A DNA stretch of 64,000 nucleotides from Winogradskyella sp. (GTDB lineage: Bacteria; Bacteroidota; Bacteroidia; Flavobacteriales; Flavobacteriaceae), in contig NZ_JANQOM010000039.1 of the NCBI RefSeq assembly GCF_028289625.1, positions 1 through 64,000 on the forward strand, in the 5' to 3' direction. Positions within the stretch are counted from its first letter, which is position 1; every line of letters begins with the position of its first letter. Made by a program: the position numbers and the translations under genes. Of this stretch, positions 18,390 through 26,767 are shown in pieces. The notes under the pieces are model-generated. The model ran no database searches. It saw only the letters and a program-made list of their open reading frames with translations, and was not told the origin of the DNA.

Positions 18390-19253
18390 ATGATTTTAAT
18401 CACCGATGGCGGTTCCACTAAATGCGACTGGATAGCTATAGATAATTCAGGTGAAAGACTGGCACAAAAAATAAGAACAAAAGGTCTTAATCCAGCAATT
18501 TTAACAGAAACTGAAATAAAGCAAATCATTAGTGGAAGTGACGAATTAATGCAGTTTAAGTCTGATGTTTCGCACATATTTTTCTATGGAGCTGGGTGTG
18601 GTACAGAAAAACCAAGAACTATGCTTACGCATGTGCTTCAGTTCTTGTTCCCATTAGCAAATGTTGAAGTACAGGAAGATACAATGGCAGCCGTAAGAGC
18701 ATCTCTTAATCACAATACCGAAGCTGCTGTAGTCTGTATTATGGGTACTGGTTCTAATTGTAGTTATTTTGACGGTAACAATTTACATCAACGCGTAAAG
18801 AGCTTAGGTTATACTTTAATGGACGATGCCAGTGGTAATTATTTTGGTAAACAACTAATACGTGATTACTATTTTAAGAAAATGCCAGAAACCATTGAGT
18901 TGGCTTTTGAACACAAGTACAATTTAGATCCAGATTATATAAAATTCAATTTATACAAACAGGCAAACCCTAATGCTTATTTAGCAAATTTTGCGGAATT
19001 TATGTTCTTGAATAAAGATTCAAATTATATTAAGGAGCTCATAAAATCTGGGATAAGGGTATTCACCGAGAATATGATTTTACAGTTTCGGGAAGAACTA
19101 AATACAGGTGTACCTGTACATTTTGCAGGATCTATTGCCTATTTTTCAAAAGATGAAATCCTAGAAATTGCAACGGAATACAGCTTTAAGGTTGGAAATT
19201 TTATAAGAAGACCAATCGATGGTTTAGTCGATTACCATGTAAAAAATTTATGA
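18390..19253 (+). CDS. BadF/BadG/BcrA/BcrD ATPase family protein (N-acetylglucosamine kinase-like)
   Basis: A 287-residue member of the ASKHA sugar-kinase superfamily. It opens with ITDGGSTKCDWIAID (phosphate 1 loop), has FFYGAGCGTEKP, and a central CIMGTGSNCSYFDG (phosphate 2/adenosine region) followed by YTLMDDASGNYFGK. This pattern is that of bacterial GlcNAc kinase-like proteins, which would phosphorylate an amino sugar such as recovered GlcNAc or MurNAc. The methylglyoxal synthase gene begins at the base after its stop (TGAATG), so the pair is coupled. Substrate is inferred, not seen. Confidence 0.85.
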   Translation: MILITDGGSTKCDWIAIDNSGERLAQKIRTKGLNPAILTETEIKQIISGSDELMQFKSDVSHIFFYGAGCGTEKPRTMLTHVLQFLFPLANVEVQEDTMAAVRASLNHNTEAAVVCIMGTGSNCSYFDGNNLHQRVKSLGYTLMDDASGNYFGKQLIRDYYFKKMPETIELAFEHKYNLDPDYIKFNLYKQANPNAYLANFAEFMFLNKDSNYIKELIKSGIRVFTENMILQFREELNTGVPVHFAGSIAYFSKDEILEIATEYSFKVGNFIRRPIDGLVDYHVKNL

Positions 19254-19616
19254 ATGGAAATAGCCATTATAGCTCATGACGGTAAAAAAGCTGACATGGT
19301 TCAGTTTTTAAATGAACATAGTGATATTTTGAACAAAAAAAATATTACACTTATATCAACGGGAACTACAGGAGAAAAAGTAATGAAGGCCGGATTTAAG
19401 GTCGATGCCTTATTATCTGGTCCACTGGGTGGTGATGCACAGATTGCAGCGAGGGTTGCTGAAGGGAAGTGCCATATGGTTTTATTCTTCAGAGACCCTT
19501 TGGATAAGCATCCTCACGAGCCGGATATTCTAATGTTAATGCGCTTGTGCGACGTTCATAATGTGCCATTAGCTACTAATGCTGCAACTGCAGAATTGTT
19601 GATTAGGGCTGTTTAG
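19254..19616 (+). CDS. mgsA: Methylglyoxal synthase
   Basis: Converts dihydroxyacetone phosphate to methylglyoxal and phosphate, an overflow branch of glycolysis. The 120-residue protein keeps IAHDGKK (phosphate binding), STGTTG, the catalytic SGPLGGDAQIA segment and FRDPLDKHPHEPDI, with length short but complete for the MGS-like domain. The start ATG abuts the stop of the GlcNAc-kinase-like gene. Placement just after pfkA-gap puts the bypass enzyme beside the two enzymes that set triose phosphate levels. Confidence 0.94.
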   Translation: MEIAIIAHDGKKADMVQFLNEHSDILNKKNITLISTGTTGEKVMKAGFKVDALLSGPLGGDAQIAARVAEGKCHMVLFFRDPLDKHPHEPDILMLMRLCDVHNVPLATNAATAELLIRAV

Positions 19617-19660
19617 TATTTATAGTGTTGAATAGGCTGTTAATAAATCTCACTTTTGCT

Positions 19661-19692
19661 ATTGTAAAGTTTATTATTTGGTCATATCTTTG
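19661..19692 (+). promoter_or_regulatory. Bacteroidota-type promoter for the 57-residue protein
   Basis: ATTG (19661-19664), a 20-base spacer and TATCTTTG (19685-19692) fit the flavobacterial -33/-7 pattern. The predicted transcript would start close to 19699, about 20 bases before the ATG at 19719. Confidence 0.6.
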
Positions 19693-19718
19693 CCATACAA
19701 CAAAAATGAAACCTAATT

Positions 19719-19892
19719 ATGTTTGAATTTGATCAATATCTGGGATTTTTAGCGTTTTTAACCATTTTAACAATTGGTTTCTGGCTAATGATTTTCCTTT
19801 TGACTTTTGTTATCCCTTACTGGGTGTTCGGTGCCGCAATTGAGCGTTTCAAAGAAATAAAAGAAGAGAAACGAGCTAAGCGAGAAGCTTAA
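19719..19892 (+). CDS. 57-residue single-pass or hairpin membrane protein
   Basis: A small open frame flanked by its own promoter and terminator. The product has an acidic start (MFEFDQYLG), a long hydrophobic stretch of about 34 residues (two short helices or one hairpin, ending IPYWVFGAAIE) and a highly charged Lys/Glu/Arg tail. No family is recognised. The isolated transcription unit, sensible codon use and clear membrane topology support a real gene that length cut-offs would miss. Confidence 0.7.
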   Translation: MFEFDQYLGFLAFLTILTIGFWLMIFLLTFVIPYWVFGAAIERFKEIKEEKRAKREA

Positions 19893-19916
19893 TCGCTAGT
19901 TCAAAAGTATATGACA

Positions 19917-19945
19917 AGAAAGAGTGCAATTTGCACTCTTTTTTT
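19917..19945 (+). terminator. Rho-independent terminator after the 57-residue protein gene
   Basis: AAGAGTGCA and TGCACTCTT pair almost without a loop and are followed by a run of seven T (ending 19945). It begins 25 bp after the stop of the small protein and would be crossed by an M24-peptidase start at 19911, which argues for the later start of that gene. Confidence 0.9.
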
Positions 19946-19988
19946 ATGCCATAATTTAGGTATTTTAGTGGTCTTAATTTCCTGTGCA

Positions 19989-21326
19989 ATGAAACGTTTT
20001 TTAATATTGATAGTGTTGATTAGTCTTAACCTTAAAGCCCAACAGATACTTCCTGAGCGGGAACGGGCCGAAGTGATTGATAAAATACTAAAGGAAAGGT
20101 TTGATAAGTTATTGCCGAAACTTATGGATAATACAGGTTTTGATATGTGGATTTTAATTTCACGAGAATATAACGAAGATCCTGTGTTAAAGACGATGTT
20201 GCCTGCGACTTGGCTCAATGCCAGACGAAGAACTATCCTCGTATTTTATAGGGATAAGGAAGCCAATACCATAGAAAAATTAGCTGTGGCACGTTATAAC
20301 TTTGGCGAAAATATTAAGTCTGCTTGGGAAAAGGAAAAAGAACCCAATCAGTGGAAACGATTAATACAAATTATTGAAGAACGACAGCCAAAATCAATCG
20401 GATTGAATTATTCCGAACATTTCAATATTTGTGATGGCATTGTAAAAACGGATTATGAAGCTTTTATGGATAACCTACCAGAAGATTATCAATCCAAAGT
20501 AAAATCTGCCGAACAGCTCGCCATTGGATGGATAGAAACCCGTACCGAAACAGAAATGATTATCTACAATCAATTAGTAGATATTACCCATGATATTATC
20601 GCTGAAGCTTTTTCAGAAAAAGTCATAACAACTGGAATAACAACTACAACTGATGTGGAGTGGTGGATGAGAGATAAAATCATTGCTTTAGGGTTGAAAA
20701 CTTGGTTTCATCCTACTGTAGATGTGCAGCGTACTGCGGAAGAATTAGGTAATCACTTGTATGCATTTTCCAATCGACCAGAAGATATGGTCATTCTTCC
20801 GGGTGACTTAGTACATTGTGATGTTGGGATTACATATCTTAGGTTGAATACCGATTGTCAGGAATTGGCTTATGTTCTAAAACCAAATGAAACAGAACCA
20901 CCAGAATTTTTGCAAAAAGCGTTAAAGGATGGTAATAGAGTTCAAGATATATTCACCTCAAATTTTGAGACTGGTAAAACCGGAAATGCCATTTTGAAAG
21001 CGTCACTAGCACAAGGTAAGTCTGAAGGTTTTCGACCGGCTATATACACACATCCCCTTGGAACTTATGGGCATTCCTCCGGAACGACTTTCGGTATGTG
21101 GGACGCACAAAACGGTGTACCAGTTAATGGCGATTATCCTTTGCGTGAAAATACGGTGTATGCGATAGAATTAAACACCACAGTGACCATCCCAGAATGG
21201 AAGCGCGATATACGTATTATGCTCGAGGAAGCCGGATTTTGGGGCGAAGATGGATTTAGATATGTCAATGGTCGACAGACGAAACTACTAACAATTCCAA
21301 GGGTAAAATCGCATCAAGGAAATTAG
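19989..21326 (+). CDS. Exported M24 family metallopeptidase (Xaa-Pro aminopeptidase-like)
   Basis: A 445-residue protein beginning with a signal peptide (MKRFLILIVLISLNLKAQQ), so it should act in the periplasm. The C-terminal half has the pita-bread fold ligand pattern: FHPTVDVQR, two Asp in VHCDVGITYLRLNTDCQ, His in THPLGTYGHSSG, Glu in YAIELNTTV and Glu in IRIMLEEAGFW. Family members cleave N-terminal residues before proline, or at other X-Pro bonds. Start at 19989 is chosen because an earlier ATG (19911) lies in the preceding terminator and would bury the signal peptide. Its stop overlaps the stop of the convergent MFS gene. Confidence 0.9.
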   Translation: MKRFLILIVLISLNLKAQQILPERERAEVIDKILKERFDKLLPKLMDNTGFDMWILISREYNEDPVLKTMLPATWLNARRRTILVFYRDKEANTIEKLAVARYNFGENIKSAWEKEKEPNQWKRLIQIIEERQPKSIGLNYSEHFNICDGIVKTDYEAFMDNLPEDYQSKVKSAEQLAIGWIETRTETEMIIYNQLVDITHDIIAEAFSEKVITTGITTTTDVEWWMRDKIIALGLKTWFHPTVDVQRTAEELGNHLYAFSNRPEDMVILPGDLVHCDVGITYLRLNTDCQELAYVLKPNETEPPEFLQKALKDGNRVQDIFTSNFETGKTGNAILKASLAQGKSEGFRPAIYTHPLGTYGHSSGTTFGMWDAQNGVPVNGDYPLRENTVYAIELNTTVTIPEWKRDIRIMLEEAGFWGEDGFRYVNGRQTKLLTIPRVKSHQGN

Positions 21327-22597
21327 GTAATGCGTTTTTGATGTTTGTAGAAGAAATAAGAAGCTGCTAAACCAACAAATGTAAACAAGCCCATAACTCC
21401 AAAGGCGTGTTGCAAACCTAAAGCACCTTCATTAGCATCTAAAAAATACCCCATCAATAAGCCAGCAAAAATATCTGGTGTATAACCGACTACTGAAATA
21501 AAACCAACAACGGTTCCTGTTATAGCTACTGGTATTTTGGCTTCTTCAAGCGTAGCAAAATATAAGACTCTGGCAGAATATACGCCAAGTGCCATGGTTC
21601 CAATCGATAGCACAAAGAAAAGTGTTTTTGAGTCATCAATTATTCCTAAGTAAAAAATGAGGCTGGTAATAGTCATTAACAAAAATCCTATGACAATCCA
21701 TAAGGAAGCTCTTGTTCTATCAGCCAACAAACCGATAATGACTCCAATTACAGGTCTTAAGTACAACAGATAAGTCCCGATTTTGGCGGCTTCAATTTTA
21801 TTGTATAGCATAACTTGCTCTGCATATTGGCTAAAAAGGTCGGTCATTTTATAACCATAATAGGCACAAAGAATGATAATCATCAGTAGCCAAACCGAAC
21901 GATATTTAGCAACATTTTTAAAATTGTTAATAGTCAATAATTTTACAGGCTTTTCAGAAGAATCCGTTGTCGATTCCTTAAACCTTAAAAAAACATACAC
22001 AATAATTCCAATAATTAGAACAGCCAAGGATGTGTATCTTATGACTTCTTTAAATGCTAATCGACGTTCTTCAACAGTTGTTAATTCAATATCTTTTGTA
22101 ATGAATAACGAGAATATAATGACACCTCCCGAACCAAAAAGCGCGGCGACCAAACCACGTCCGCCATCTAAAAAACCAAAAGCAATCCCTTGTTTATCAG
22201 ATCCGCCCCAAATTCTAGTTGCTTTTATCATAGCCGCCCAAAACAAAAAAATAGTTGTAAATCCCCAAAAACCGTAGAGCAGATGCAGATTAACAAGAGT
22301 GGGATAAATCGATAGGTAAAATCCACCCAACGCTGTTAAAATTAGTGCCGAAGACATTAAAACATTAGACTTAAATCGGTCCGCCAATGGTCCACCAAAT
22401 AAATAGGAAACCAAGGCTACAATACCATAGGCCGAAAAACAACTTCCTAATTCTGTTTGTGAAATTGAAAACGATTCTAAGAAGGTCGTTCTAAAAATGC
22501 GTTGCAAAACAAAGGGTAAAATAAAAATAGTCTCTGCCGCCAATATCAATAATAGTATGATATATAAAGGCTGTTTTTTATTTTCTTTATGCTGCAT
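21323..22597 (-). CDS. Major facilitator superfamily transporter
   Basis: A 424-residue protein with about 12 hydrophobic segments and the MFS loop-2 motif in the form GGPLADRFKSN (residues ~68-78), plus a second half with GLLADRTRA. Resemblance is to organophosphate/organic-anion type carriers, but the substrate cannot be read. Its ATG overlaps by one base the stop of the acyl-CoA carboxylase gene (TAATG), so the transporter is coupled to that enzyme and may import or export a related organic acid. Confidence 0.88.
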   Translation of the reverse strand: MQHKENKKQPLYIILLLILAAETIFILPFVLQRIFRTTFLESFSISQTELGSCFSAYGIVALVSYLFGGPLADRFKSNVLMSSALILTALGGFYLSIYPTLVNLHLLYGFWGFTTIFLFWAAMIKATRIWGGSDKQGIAFGFLDGGRGLVAALFGSGGVIIFSLFITKDIELTTVEERRLAFKEVIRYTSLAVLIIGIIVYVFLRFKESTTDSSEKPVKLLTINNFKNVAKYRSVWLLMIIILCAYYGYKMTDLFSQYAEQVMLYNKIEAAKIGTYLLYLRPVIGVIIGLLADRTRASLWIVIGFLLMTITSLIFYLGIIDDSKTLFFVLSIGTMALGVYSARVLYFATLEEAKIPVAITGTVVGFISVVGYTPDIFAGLLMGYFLDANEGALGLQHAFGVMGLFTFVGLAASYFFYKHQKRIT

Positions 22598-24243
22598 TAC
22601 ACCTGTAAAACACCTAAATTAAAAGGTTTCTCAATAGGTGCATGGTTGGCAGCCTCAATGCCCATACTTATCCAAGTTCTGGTGTCTAAAGGATCAATAA
22701 TGGCGTCTGTCCAAAGTCGCGCAGCAGCATAGTATGGAGATACTTGGTTATCATATCTCGACTTTATTTTATTAAACAACGCCTCTTCTTTTTCTTTGGT
22801 AATGGTTTCGCCTTTCTTTTTTAAGGAAGCGGTCTCAATTTGCAATAACACTTTGGCAGCAGATTTACCACTCATAACAGCTAGCTCCGCACTTGGCCAA
22901 GCTACAATCAATCTTGGGTCATATGCTTTGCCACACATGGCGTAATTACCGGCACCATAACTGTTGCCTATGACAATAGTGAATTTAGGTACTACTGAAT
23001 TACTAACAGCGTTAACCATTTTAGCACCATCTTTTATTATACCACCATGTTCGGATTTACTGCCCACCATAAATCCAGTAACGTCCTGTAGGAAGACGAG
23101 TGGGATTTTCTTCTGGTTGCAATTGGCTATAAAACGCGTGGCTTTATCTGCCGAATCGTTATAAATCACACCTCCAAACTGCATTTCACTAGGTTTCGTC
23201 TTCGCGCCTTTGGTTTTAACAATTTGCCGTTGATTGGCTACAATACCAACGGCCCAACCATCGATTCGTGCATATCCAGTAATTATGGTTTGTCCGTAAC
23301 CAGCCTTGTATTCTTCAAATTCCGAATTGTCTACTAATCGCTTTATGATCTCGTTCATATCATACTGATCAGCTCGACTATTGGGTAAGATACCATAGAT
23401 ATCTTCCGGATTTTCTTCAGGTTTGGCGGCTTTTATTCGGTTATAACCTGCTTTATCAAAATCACCGATTTTATCAACGATGTTCTTAATGGTATCCAAA
23501 GCATCTTTGTCATCTTTAGCTTTATAATCCGTAACTCCTGAAATTTCACAGTGCGTTGTCGCCCCTCCAAGCGTTTCGTTATCTATAGTTTCTCCAATGG
23601 CCGCCTTAACCAAATAGCTTCCTGCTAAAAAGATACTACCAGTTTTGTCAACGATAAGAGCTTCGTCACTCATAATAGGTAAGTAAGCACCACCAGCAAC
23701 GCAACTACCCATTACTGCTGCGATTTGTGTAATTCCCATACTGCTCATAATGGCATTATTTCTAAATATGCGACCAAAATGTTCCTTATCTGGAAAGATT
23801 TCATCTTGCATAGGTAAAAATACACCTGCACTATCAACAAGGTAAATAATAGGTAAGCGATTTTCGATGGCTATTTCTTGAGCTCTTAAATTCTTTTTCC
23901 CTGTAATTGGAAACCAAGCTCCAGCTTTAACTGTAGCGTCGTTAGCAACGACCATGCATTGTTTTCCTTTTATGTAACCTATTTTTACGACTACACCACC
24001 TGATGGACAACCACCATAATCTTTATACATATCCTCTCCAGCAAAAGCACCAATTTCTATGGACTTTGACTTAGAGTCGAGTAGATAATCAATACGTTCT
24101 CTCGCTGTCATTTTTCCTTTGCTGTGGTGTTTTTCTATACTTTTTTCACCACCACCAAGCTTAACCTTGGCTAATCGTTTTTTTAAATCTGAGAGTAAAA
24201 GTTTATTATGATCTTCGTTTTTATTGAATTTAATATCCATCAA
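22597..24243 (-). CDS. Acyl-CoA carboxylase beta (carboxyltransferase) subunit, methylcrotonyl/propionyl-CoA type
   Basis: A 548-residue carboxyltransferase with both crotonase-fold halves. The N-terminal half has MTARERIDYLLD, the AGAWFPITGKKNLRAQEIA segment, VDSAGVFLP and GSCVAGGAYLP. The C-terminal half has FLQDVTGFMVG, GAGNYAMCGKAYDPR and AVMSGKSAA. It transfers carboxyl from carboxybiotin to an acyl-CoA; the match to methylcrotonyl-CoA carboxylase beta is closest by memory, which would place it in leucine breakdown. The biotin-carrying alpha subunit is not in this window. Two adjacent ATG codons (24241-24243 and 24238-24240) could start it. Confidence 0.9.
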   Translation of the reverse strand: MMDIKFNKNEDHNKLLLSDLKKRLAKVKLGGGEKSIEKHHSKGKMTARERIDYLLDSKSKSIEIGAFAGEDMYKDYGGCPSGGVVVKIGYIKGKQCMVVANDATVKAGAWFPITGKKNLRAQEIAIENRLPIIYLVDSAGVFLPMQDEIFPDKEHFGRIFRNNAIMSSMGITQIAAVMGSCVAGGAYLPIMSDEALIVDKTGSIFLAGSYLVKAAIGETIDNETLGGATTHCEISGVTDYKAKDDKDALDTIKNIVDKIGDFDKAGYNRIKAAKPEENPEDIYGILPNSRADQYDMNEIIKRLVDNSEFEEYKAGYGQTIITGYARIDGWAVGIVANQRQIVKTKGAKTKPSEMQFGGVIYNDSADKATRFIANCNQKKIPLVFLQDVTGFMVGSKSEHGGIIKDGAKMVNAVSNSVVPKFTIVIGNSYGAGNYAMCGKAYDPRLIVAWPSAELAVMSGKSAAKVLLQIETASLKKKGETITKEKEEALFNKIKSRYDNQVSPYYAAARLWTDAIIDPLDTRTWISMGIEAANHAPIEKPFNLGVLQV

Positions 24244-24339
24244 TACATTTTTATTTGCTACGAATTTACGAAACTATACCATTAATTGTTAAAGCTGTTT
24301 TCTAAATGAAACGTTAAATATTTATTACATGGAAATATA

Positions 24340-24349
24340 TTCCTTGGAA
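24340..24349. promoter_or_regulatory. Putative MarR operator overlapping the -33 element
   Basis: TTCC-TT-GGAA has the same half-sites as the perfect 18-bp palindrome before the pirin gene (25671-25688). It covers the CTTG -33 element of the promoter at 24343-24374, so a bound repressor would block transcription of the group that encodes MarR itself. Confidence 0.5.
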
Positions 24350-24374
24350 AACAAATTTTATTTTTCTAAATTTG
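24343..24374 (+). promoter_or_regulatory. Bacteroidota-type promoter of the FMN reductase-GNAT-MarR group
   Basis: CTTG (24343-24346), a 20-base spacer and TAAATTTG (24367-24374) fit the flavobacterial -33/-7 consensus. The ATG of the first gene lies 25 bases after the -7 element. Confidence 0.65.
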
Positions 24375-24398
24375 TATAAACAAAAAAGGAAAACAGAA

Positions 24399-24929
24399 AT
24401 GAGAAAAATAATAGTGTTAGCTGGAAGCAATAGCAGTACATCTATAAACAAGCAACTAGCTACTTATGCATCAAGCTTGGTAAATAATGTTGAAGTTAAG
24501 GTTCTGGACCTTAATGATTACGAAATGCCAATCTACAGCTCGGATAGGGAAAAGGAATCTGGTCACCCAAAAGAGGCAGTAGCTTTTGTTGACGAAATAA
24601 GACGTGCAGACGGTATTGTTGTGTCTTTAGCCGAATATAATGGAGCTTATTCGGGTGCATTTAAAAATGTATTTGATTGGGCAACACGAGTAGAGCAAAA
24701 AACCTTTTTAGGAAAACCCATGTTACTAATGGCGACATCACCAGGACAACGTGGAGGGCTTTCTGTAATGGGAATGGCTTCTGATCGTTTTCCGAGACAT
24801 GATGCCAATATTGTTGGGAAATTTTCTTTACCAGCATTTCATAACAATTTTTCAGATGGAAAAATTACCAATGAAGAACTAAACAATGAATTATTAGAAG
24901 AAGTGAAACAATTTGAAGACAGTTTATAA
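24399..24929 (+). CDS. NADPH-dependent FMN reductase family protein
   Basis: A 176-residue flavodoxin-like reductase. The FMN phosphate loop is AGSNSSTSINKQLA near the N-terminus, and the flavin ring contact is SLAEYNGAYSGAFKNVFDW (~residues 72-90). Members reduce FMN, quinones or azo compounds with NAD(P)H. Start at 24399 is chosen because the family start is MRKIIVLAGS; the frame opens nine codons earlier. It heads a MarR-controlled group, as is common for reductases induced by electrophiles or quinones. Confidence 0.9.
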   Translation: MRKIIVLAGSNSSTSINKQLATYASSLVNNVEVKVLDLNDYEMPIYSSDREKESGHPKEAVAFVDEIRRADGIVVSLAEYNGAYSGAFKNVFDWATRVEQKTFLGKPMLLMATSPGQRGGLSVMGMASDRFPRHDANIVGKFSLPAFHNNFSDGKITNEELNNELLEEVKQFEDSL

Positions 24930-24931
24930 TT

Positions 24932-25213
24932 ATGAATATCCAACAGTCAGAAAATGAAAAGAAAGGCGAGTTCTATTATGAAGTAGATGGTCAAAAATTA
25001 GGCTTAATGACCTATAGCTATGCAGGTCCAGACAAGATTATTATTGACCATACTGAAGTCGATGAGTCTCAAAAAGGTCAAGGTATTGGTTACAGCTTGG
25101 TTGAAGCTGCAGTCAACTTTGCGAGAGAGAATAACTTAAAGATTATGCCGCTTTGCCCTTTTGCCAATGCTGTTTTTAGAAAGCGCAGTGAATATAACGA
25201 TGTTAGATTTTAA
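24932..25213 (+). CDS. Small GNAT-related acetyltransferase (YjdJ/Acetyltransf_CG type)
   Basis: A 93-residue protein with the compact GNAT fold that lacks the usual N-terminal strand pair: DHTEVDESQKGQGIGYSLVEAA (acetyl-CoA loop QKGQGIG) and the late MPLCPFANAVF motif with its conserved Cys. Substrate is unknown. It starts two bases after the stop of the FMN reductase and ends one base before the MarR gene, so the three are one operon. Confidence 0.88.
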   Translation: MNIQQSENEKKGEFYYEVDGQKLGLMTYSYAGPDKIIIDHTEVDESQKGQGIGYSLVEAAVNFARENNLKIMPLCPFANAVFRKRSEYNDVRF

Positions 25214-25214
25214 T

Positions 25215-25652
25215 ATGGGAGATTTAGCAAAGGATATCAATTCAAAATTCGAAAATAATAGAGTAAAAGCTTTACTTAATATTATTTATACAGCCAATTG
25301 GATTAACAGTTGCCAAAATGAATTTTTTAAGGATTATGGTATTTCGCCACAGCAATACAATATTCTAAGAATATTGAGAGGTGCTGGTGAGCCACTAAAA
25401 GTTCAGGTGATAAAAGATAGAATGTTAGAACGCTCACCAAATGCCACCCGATTAATGGATAAACTTTGTTCCAAAAACTATATTGAGCGCTTGCCGTCAG
25501 AACATGATAGGCGCGTTGTAAAAATTGCAATAACAGAAGAAGGCAAAGACTTATTAAAATCTATACCTAATAAAATAAACAAAGAGTTGCTTAAGAATTT
25601 AAGCGAAAAAGAAGCAGAACAATTGAGCAACCTCTTAGACAAAATGCGATAA
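25215..25652 (+). CDS. MarR family transcriptional regulator
   Basis: A 145-residue winged-helix regulator. Helix 1 is followed by FKDYGISPQQYNILRIL, the recognition helix is RSPNATRLMDKLCSKNYIERL, and the wing is PSEHDRRVVKIAITEEG, as in MarR proteins. Start at 25215 is chosen: it lies one base after the stop of the GNAT gene; two earlier ATG codons in frame would overlap that gene. Likely local repressor. TTCC-N2-GGAA sites occur at 24340 (in the group's promoter) and at 25671-25688 (before pirin), fitting autoregulation. Confidence 0.92.
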   Translation: MGDLAKDINSKFENNRVKALLNIIYTANWINSCQNEFFKDYGISPQQYNILRILRGAGEPLKVQVIKDRMLERSPNATRLMDKLCSKNYIERLPSEHDRRVVKIAITEEGKDLLKSIPNKINKELLKNLSEKEAEQLSNLLDKMR

Positions 25653-25670
25653 TACATTTTTTTAACCAAA

Positions 25671-25688
25671 TATTTTCCATGGAAAATA
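25671..25688. promoter_or_regulatory. Perfect 18-bp palindrome before the pirin gene (putative MarR operator)
   Basis: TATTTTCCATGGAAAATA is fully self-complementary. It lies 18 bp after the marR stop and 17 bp before the preferred pirin start. It shares TTCC-N2-GGAA half-sites with the element in the promoter of the FMN reductase gene. The centre contains an ATG (25679) in frame with pirin that I regard as accidental. Confidence 0.6.
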
Positions 25689-25705
25689 ATATAATAGAAA
25701 TTAAA

Positions 25706-26578
25706 ATGAAAACAAATACAATAAAACGAGTAGGGCGTAGTGACTTTGTAAATATGGGTCCTATACGACTACGTCAACCACTACCAACACAACAAATAGA
25801 AATGATAGACCCATTTATATTGTTACACCACTACGGACCATATACCATAAGTCCTGAAAGCAATCCTTTTGATTTAGGACCACATCCTCACAGAGGATTT
25901 GAGCCAGTCACCTTTTTGGTACAAGGGGAACAATTGCATCGCGATTCACTCGGTCATGAAAGTGTGGTCAAAGCTGGTGACGTACAGTGGACTACTGCTG
26001 GCAGAGGTATTATCCATGCTGAAGGTCCAACCAAGGAGTTTGTAAGCAAAGGAGGAACTATAGAAGGTATTCAACTATGGTTGAATTTACCTGAAGAAAA
26101 GAAAATGATTCAGCCCAATTACCAGCACGCTAAAAGTGAAGAATTTGAAGTGGTTAGTTCGCCTGATAATAAGGTAAAAACGAAAATTGTAGCAGGTTCA
26201 TTAAATGAAAAACAAGGCAAAATTGTAACGCAAACGTCGGTCAATGCATTTATGATTGAAGCTAAACAAGGCGGAACGGAAACGGTTCATTTTACTAGCT
26301 CACACCAAGGTATGTTGTATCTGCTAAAAGGAAAAGTAAGGGTAAATAATGAAACCACTTTGGAATTGAATAAAAACCAGTTGGTTTATTTTAACCAAGA
26401 TGGAGATGGTTTTAAGATCGAAGCAGAAAATAATAGTTTACTATTGTTTCTATCTGGTGAACCCTTTAATGAGGAAGTGGCCACTTATGGGCCTTATGTT
26501 ATGAACACACAAACAGAATTGCTCGAAGCTATGCGCGATTACCAGATAGGAAAGATGGGATTTCTTCCAGTAAGTTAG
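25706..26578 (+). CDS. Pirin family protein
   Basis: A bicupin iron protein of about 290 residues. The pirin signature is seen in the first cupin: GPHPHRGFEPVTFLVQGE with metal-binding histidines, then a glutamate-containing AGRGIIHAEGP. The second cupin (MLYLLKGKVRVNNE) is less conserved. Some pirins oxidise flavonols such as quercetin, others are regulators; here the function is open. Start is given at 25706 because the ATG at 25679 is the centre of an 18-bp palindrome; the earlier start would add nine residues. It follows the MarR gene and ends at a strong terminator. Confidence 0.88.
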   Translation: MKTNTIKRVGRSDFVNMGPIRLRQPLPTQQIEMIDPFILLHHYGPYTISPESNPFDLGPHPHRGFEPVTFLVQGEQLHRDSLGHESVVKAGDVQWTTAGRGIIHAEGPTKEFVSKGGTIEGIQLWLNLPEEKKMIQPNYQHAKSEEFEVVSSPDNKVKTKIVAGSLNEKQGKIVTQTSVNAFMIEAKQGGTETVHFTSSHQGMLYLLKGKVRVNNETTLELNKNQLVYFNQDGDGFKIEAENNSLLLFLSGEPFNEEVATYGPYVMNTQTELLEAMRDYQIGKMGFLPVS

Positions 26579-26681
26579 TTTAGCTGTGTCATTACTTCCC
26601 AACTGCTAACAAAAACTCAGATTCAGTTATTATGGCAGAACGGATGCCTTAGTTTCAATAAAAATCGATAGTCATAAATTT

Positions 26682-26711
26682 AAAAGCATTCTTATTAAAG
26701 AATGCTTTTTT
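26682..26711 (+). terminator. Rho-independent terminator after the pirin gene
   Basis: AAAAGCATTCTT and AAGAATGCTTTT form a perfect 12-bp stem around a 4-base loop and run into further T residues. It closes the FMN reductase-GNAT-MarR-pirin region. Confidence 0.9.
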
Positions 26712-26767
26712 GGTTTATTTCACGATATTTGTGTTTCAACTAACTATCTAATAAAATTTTTAAGATT

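Noticed and set aside
19911-19988. Earlier ATG start of the M24 peptidase at 19911.
   Set aside because: It would run through a strong terminator hairpin and put 26 residues before the signal peptide.
26579-26681. A TGCTAACAA segment near 26602 resembles the left end of the attC-like sites.
   Set aside because: No right boundary, no GGCTATA motif and no complementary partner were seen; it lies in the tail of the pirin transcript.
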